DNA of 41,599 nt from Burkholderiaceae bacterium (GTDB lineage Bacteria; Pseudomonadota; Gammaproteobacteria; Burkholderiales; Burkholderiaceae_D): positions 1-41,599 of the forward strand of contig JAMNXS010000020.1 of assembly GCA_023653025.1 (NCBI GenBank). The letters are read 5' to 3'. The notes under the pieces are model-generated. The model ran no database searches and was not told the DNA's origin. It saw nothing but the letters and a program-made list of their open reading frames with translations. Below, one piece after another: positions 39,814 to 41,599 of the stretch (positions are counted from its first letter, which is position 1; each line of letters starts with the position of its first letter). The translations under genes were made by a program, and so were the position numbers.

Positions 39814-40158
39814 ATGTCCAGCCACGCTGCGGATCCGGGCTTCGTTGCCACCGATTTCATCATCCACGGCGTGACCTCGTCCGGCCGTCCGTTTCGTCCG
39901 AGCGACTGGGCCGACCGGCTGTGCGGCATCATGGGCCGCTTCCAGCCCGACGGCGCACACCGCGCCGACATGCACCTGCGCTACTCGCCGTACGTGACGC
40001 CCGGCTTCATCGAAGGCGTGCGCTCAGTGCTGGTCGATGCCCGCATCCACCAGCTCGAGCCGCTGGCCTACCTGTTCCTGCGTGATTTCGCGCGCGACAA
40101 CGACTTGCGCGTGATCGAAGCCTGCGTGCTGCCCGCCACGGAACTCGCCCCTGCATGA
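39814..40158 (+). CDS. DUF3579 protein
   Basis: A 114-residue protein of the DUF3579 family, seen in FVATDFIIHGVTSSGRPFRPSDWADRLCGIMGRFQPDG and the later RVIEACVLPATELA. It is soluble, with no signal or membrane segment. The function is unknown. The start at 39814 follows a GAAGGAA about 11 bases away; an upstream in-frame start would add a poorly conserved N-terminus. It lies between the CobD-like gene and the minor-pilin cluster. Confidence 0.82.
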   Translation: MSSHAADPGFVATDFIIHGVTSSGRPFRPSDWADRLCGIMGRFQPDGAHRADMHLRYSPYVTPGFIEGVRSVLVDARIHQLEPLAYLFLRDFARDNDLRVIEACVLPATELAPA

Positions 40159-40316
40159 CCCGGCCGGCCCGCTGCCGGCAGTCCCCACCAGCGCGAGGCC
40201 GCACTAGCGCAAGGCACCACTAGCGGAAGTCCTCGCCAAGCCCTTGAGCGGCGACACGGCGCGCACTGCGTTCGTTTAGCGAGCACGGCTCCAACAACCA
40301 GCCATCTTCATGAATT

Positions 40317-40384
40317 GTTAGCCTCAGGGCTAACGATCGCATCGGTTCATCGCGGAATTACGCAAGCTACTCGGCCTAGCTTGC
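40317..40384 (+). promoter_or_regulatory. Two perfect hairpins in the region before the pilE-like gene
   Basis: GTTAGCC-TCAG-GGCTAAC (40317-40334) and GCAAGCTA-N7-TAGCTTGC (40362-40384), both perfect. The second ends 17 bases before the pilE-like ATG. They could be operators, a transcript-end hairpin for DUF3579, or leader structures hiding the ribosome site. Neither has a U-tract. Confidence 0.5.
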
Positions 40385-40401
40385 TTCCGTGGTTCCCTGC
40401 G

Positions 40402-40839
40402 ATGTCCGATGCGCGTTCCGATGCCGGTTTCAGCCTCGTCGAGCTGATGGTGGCGCTTGCCATTGCAGCCATCATCGGCGCGGTCGCGTTGCCGTCGTAC
40501 CGTGATCACATGATGCGCACGCGCGTACCCGAGGCCACCAGCGGCCTGCTATTGACCGCCATGCGGCTTGAGCAGTTCTACCAGGACCGGCGCACTTATC
40601 GCGACGGCAGGGTCTGTGGCGCGGAGCTGCCGCAATCGACGTTCTTCGATTTCCGCTGCGAGCCGGCGATCGACGGCCAGAGCTTCCTGCTCGTCGCCCG
40701 CGGTGTGGCCCACGGCGCGATGGACGGCTTCACCTACACGCTGGATCAGCAAGGCCAGGCACGCACCACCGCGCTGCCGGACGCATGGGGGCCGGTGCCG
40801 CTGGATTGCTGGATTACCCGGCGGGGGGCGTCATGCTGA
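40402..40839 (+). CDS. pilE: Type IV minor pilin, PilE-like
   Basis: A 145-residue prepilin. The 9-residue leader ends in DAG, with cleavage before FSLVELMVALAIAAIIGAVALPSYRDHMMRTRVPEATS (Glu5 conserved). The C-terminal part has four cysteines (VCGAEL, FRCEP, LDCWITRRGASC) that could form disulfides, and it matches the PilE family (QFYQDRRTYRDG). A longer in-frame start at 40315 is unlikely because it would place 29 extra residues before the leader. Its end overlaps the next gene by 7 bases. Confidence 0.87.
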   Translation: MSDARSDAGFSLVELMVALAIAAIIGAVALPSYRDHMMRTRVPEATSGLLLTAMRLEQFYQDRRTYRDGRVCGAELPQSTFFDFRCEPAIDGQSFLLVARGVAHGAMDGFTYTLDQQGQARTTALPDAWGPVPLDCWITRRGASC

Positions 40840-41408
40840 CCTCCCATCACGCCGGCATGACGATCATCGAGCTGATGACCGTGCTGACGGTCAGTTCGAT
40901 CTTGCTGGCTTTCGGCGCACCGGCGGCCGGGCAGTGGCTGCGCGACGTCGAGGTCCGCAGCAGCGCCGGTGCGCTGCTGGCCGCGCTGCAGTCGGCCCGC
41001 GCCGAGGCGGTTGCTCGCAATGCACCGGTGCGGCTGCGGCTGGTCGATGCGCAGGGTCGCCCGGGCTGGGAGGTCGGTTGCGTGCAGGTCACGGCGCGCT
41101 GCCCGGCGACGATACGGCGCCAGCCGGTGAGCGCCGCCACCGACGTGCGCTGGGGCGCGTCCCCGCCGGCCAACATGCCGGCATTGACCGCCGCCATCGC
41201 TGCCGGGACGGGTCTGCCGGCCGGCATCACCTTCGATGCGCTGGGCGCGGCGGCTGCCGTCGGCAGCGGAACCGACATCTCCCGCGTCGATGTTACCCAT
41301 GCGCGCGACGACAGTGCGCGCCGGCTGGTGCTCCTGATCGCTGCGCAGGGAATGGTGAGGCTGTGCGATCCGGTGGCTGCAACCAGCCGCCCCGAGCGAT
41401 GCCGGTGA
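40833..41408 (+). CDS. fimT: GspH/FimT-like prepilin
   Basis: A 191-residue pseudopilin. The short leader MLTSHHAG is cut before MTIIELMTVLTVSSILLAFGAP, with the conserved Glu at mature position 5; Met at +1 is allowed in minor pilins. The following ALQSARAEAVARNAPVRLRL is the GspH/FimT signature, and the C-terminal region is the beta-rich domain (GITFDALGAAAAVGSGTDI). It starts inside the pilE-like gene end, so the two are coupled. FimT/FimU proteins sit at the pilus tip and have been linked to DNA uptake. Confidence 0.88.
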   Translation: MLTSHHAGMTIIELMTVLTVSSILLAFGAPAAGQWLRDVEVRSSAGALLAALQSARAEAVARNAPVRLRLVDAQGRPGWEVGCVQVTARCPATIRRQPVSAATDVRWGASPPANMPALTAAIAAGTGLPAGITFDALGAAAAVGSGTDISRVDVTHARDDSARRLVLLIAAQGMVRLCDPVAATSRPERCR

Positions 41409-41412
41409 GGCG

Positions 41413-41599
41413 ATGATGCTGCGCCAACGATACTTGCGTCGCCCCCTGCATCGGCCCTTGCATCGACCCTTGCATCGAATCGCCGGCAGCGCGCTCGTGG
41501 AGAGCCTGCTCGCGCTGGCGGTGTTCTCGGTCGGGCTGGTCGGCCTGCTGGCGCTGCTGGCAGCCGCCTTGGTGGAAAGCGGCAATGCCGGCCTGCGCA
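41413..41599 (+). CDS. pilV: PilV-like prepilin, truncated by the window edge
   Basis: Only the first 62 residues are in the window. A long basic leader with three PLHR repeats ends in IAG, and processing before SALVESLLALAVFSVGLVGLLALLAA (Glu at +5) is typical of PilV. The leader is coded by three tandem 12-base units (41443-41478). The start is one of two adjacent ATGs (41413 or 41416) just after the FimT stop. The rest of the gene, and probably pilW, pilX and pilY1, should lie beyond the edge. Confidence 0.8.
   Translation, partial: MMLRQRYLRRPLHRPLHRPLHRIAGSALVESLLALAVFSVGLVGLLALLAAALVESGNAGLR
41443..41478 (+). repeat. Three tandem 12-base repeats in the PilV-like leader
   Basis: Units CCCCTGCATCGG, CCCTTGCATCGA, CCCTTGCATCGA encode PLHR three times. 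Because the unit is a multiple of three, copy-number changes would alter the leader length without a frameshift. Confidence 0.85.

Noticed and set aside
40268-40275. GTTCGT-containing stretch resembling an AlgR site before the minor-pilin genes
   Set aside because: Only the core matches the Pseudomonas AlgR consensus; too short to separate from chance.
40317-40334. GTTAGCC hairpin resembling an integron attC core
   Set aside because: The arms do not satisfy the GTTRRRY/RYYYAAC core pattern, and no integrase or cassette is present.

Overview
The window is a GC-rich (roughly two thirds G+C by eye), densely coded stretch of a betaproteobacterial chromosome, most likely Burkholderiales and possibly Oxalobacteraceae-like. 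The assignment rests on gene order: perM-like/hda/HAD/pcnB/folK/deoxynucleoside kinase/panB, recA-recX-DUF2889-sucC-sucD-pilA, and rpsP-rimM-trmD-rplS-Nudix-CobD-like, together with DUF2889, DUF3579 and a phaA-phaB pair. No phage, insertion sequence, CRISPR array or rRNA was seen. Most of the window is housekeeping sequence with small accessory islands.

Layout. 0-1.5 kb: a crotonase-fold gene with the two glutamates of DSF (diffusible signal factor) synthases, then about 0.55 kb without a gene. 1.5-7.3 kb, minus strand: a tightly coupled run of AI-2E-type membrane protein, hda, HAD phosphatase, pcnB, folK, deoxynucleoside kinase and panB. 7.4-8.6 kb: divergent purM with a strong terminator. 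8.6-13.1 kb, minus strand: a translationally coupled operon of response regulator, sensor kinase, DUF4212 protein and sodium:solute symporter, which looks like a signal-controlled carboxylate uptake system. 13.1-18.0 kb: recA with a LexA box, recX, DUF2889, sucC and sucD. 18.0-18.9 kb: a type IV major-pilin-like gene on the minus strand with a near-consensus sigma-54 promoter and an upstream dyad. 18.9-21.5 kb: an unrecognised two-gene membrane operon, a ParE/RelE-Phd/YefM toxin-antitoxin module with a promoter/operator, and tRNA-Leu(CAA).

21.6-24.1 kb: phaB and phaA for (R)-3-hydroxybutyryl-CoA formation, then a 0.5 kb gene-free stretch with spaced TGACA/TGTCA half-sites. 24.1-28.1 kb: a DnaQ-type exonuclease fused to a Cho/UvrC-like GIY-YIG nuclease, glnS, and a divergent glycerophosphodiester phosphodiesterase. 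28.1-31.4 kb: alaS and a TusA-like gene, bracketed by two copies of a palindromic intergenic repeat. 31.4-35.1 kb: etfB, etfA and an acyl-CoA dehydrogenase that would pass electrons to the ETF. 35.1-39.7 kb: a TM2 protein, the rpsP-rimM-trmD-rplS operon, a Nudix CoA pyrophosphatase and a CobD/CbiB-like membrane protein. 39.8 kb to the end: DUF3579 and the start of a minor-pilin cluster (pilE-like, fimT/gspH-like, pilV-like, cut by the window edge).

Type IV pili appear at two places, the major-type pilin at 18 kb and the minor pilins at 40 kb. Sigma-54 control is well supported for the first. Nothing here is clearly an undescribed defence or biosynthetic system. The best candidates for new biology are the unassigned membrane pair beside the toxin-antitoxin module, the regulatory DNA upstream of the pilin gene, the nuclease fusion, and the leader hairpins and repeat-built prepilin leader in the minor-pilin cluster.
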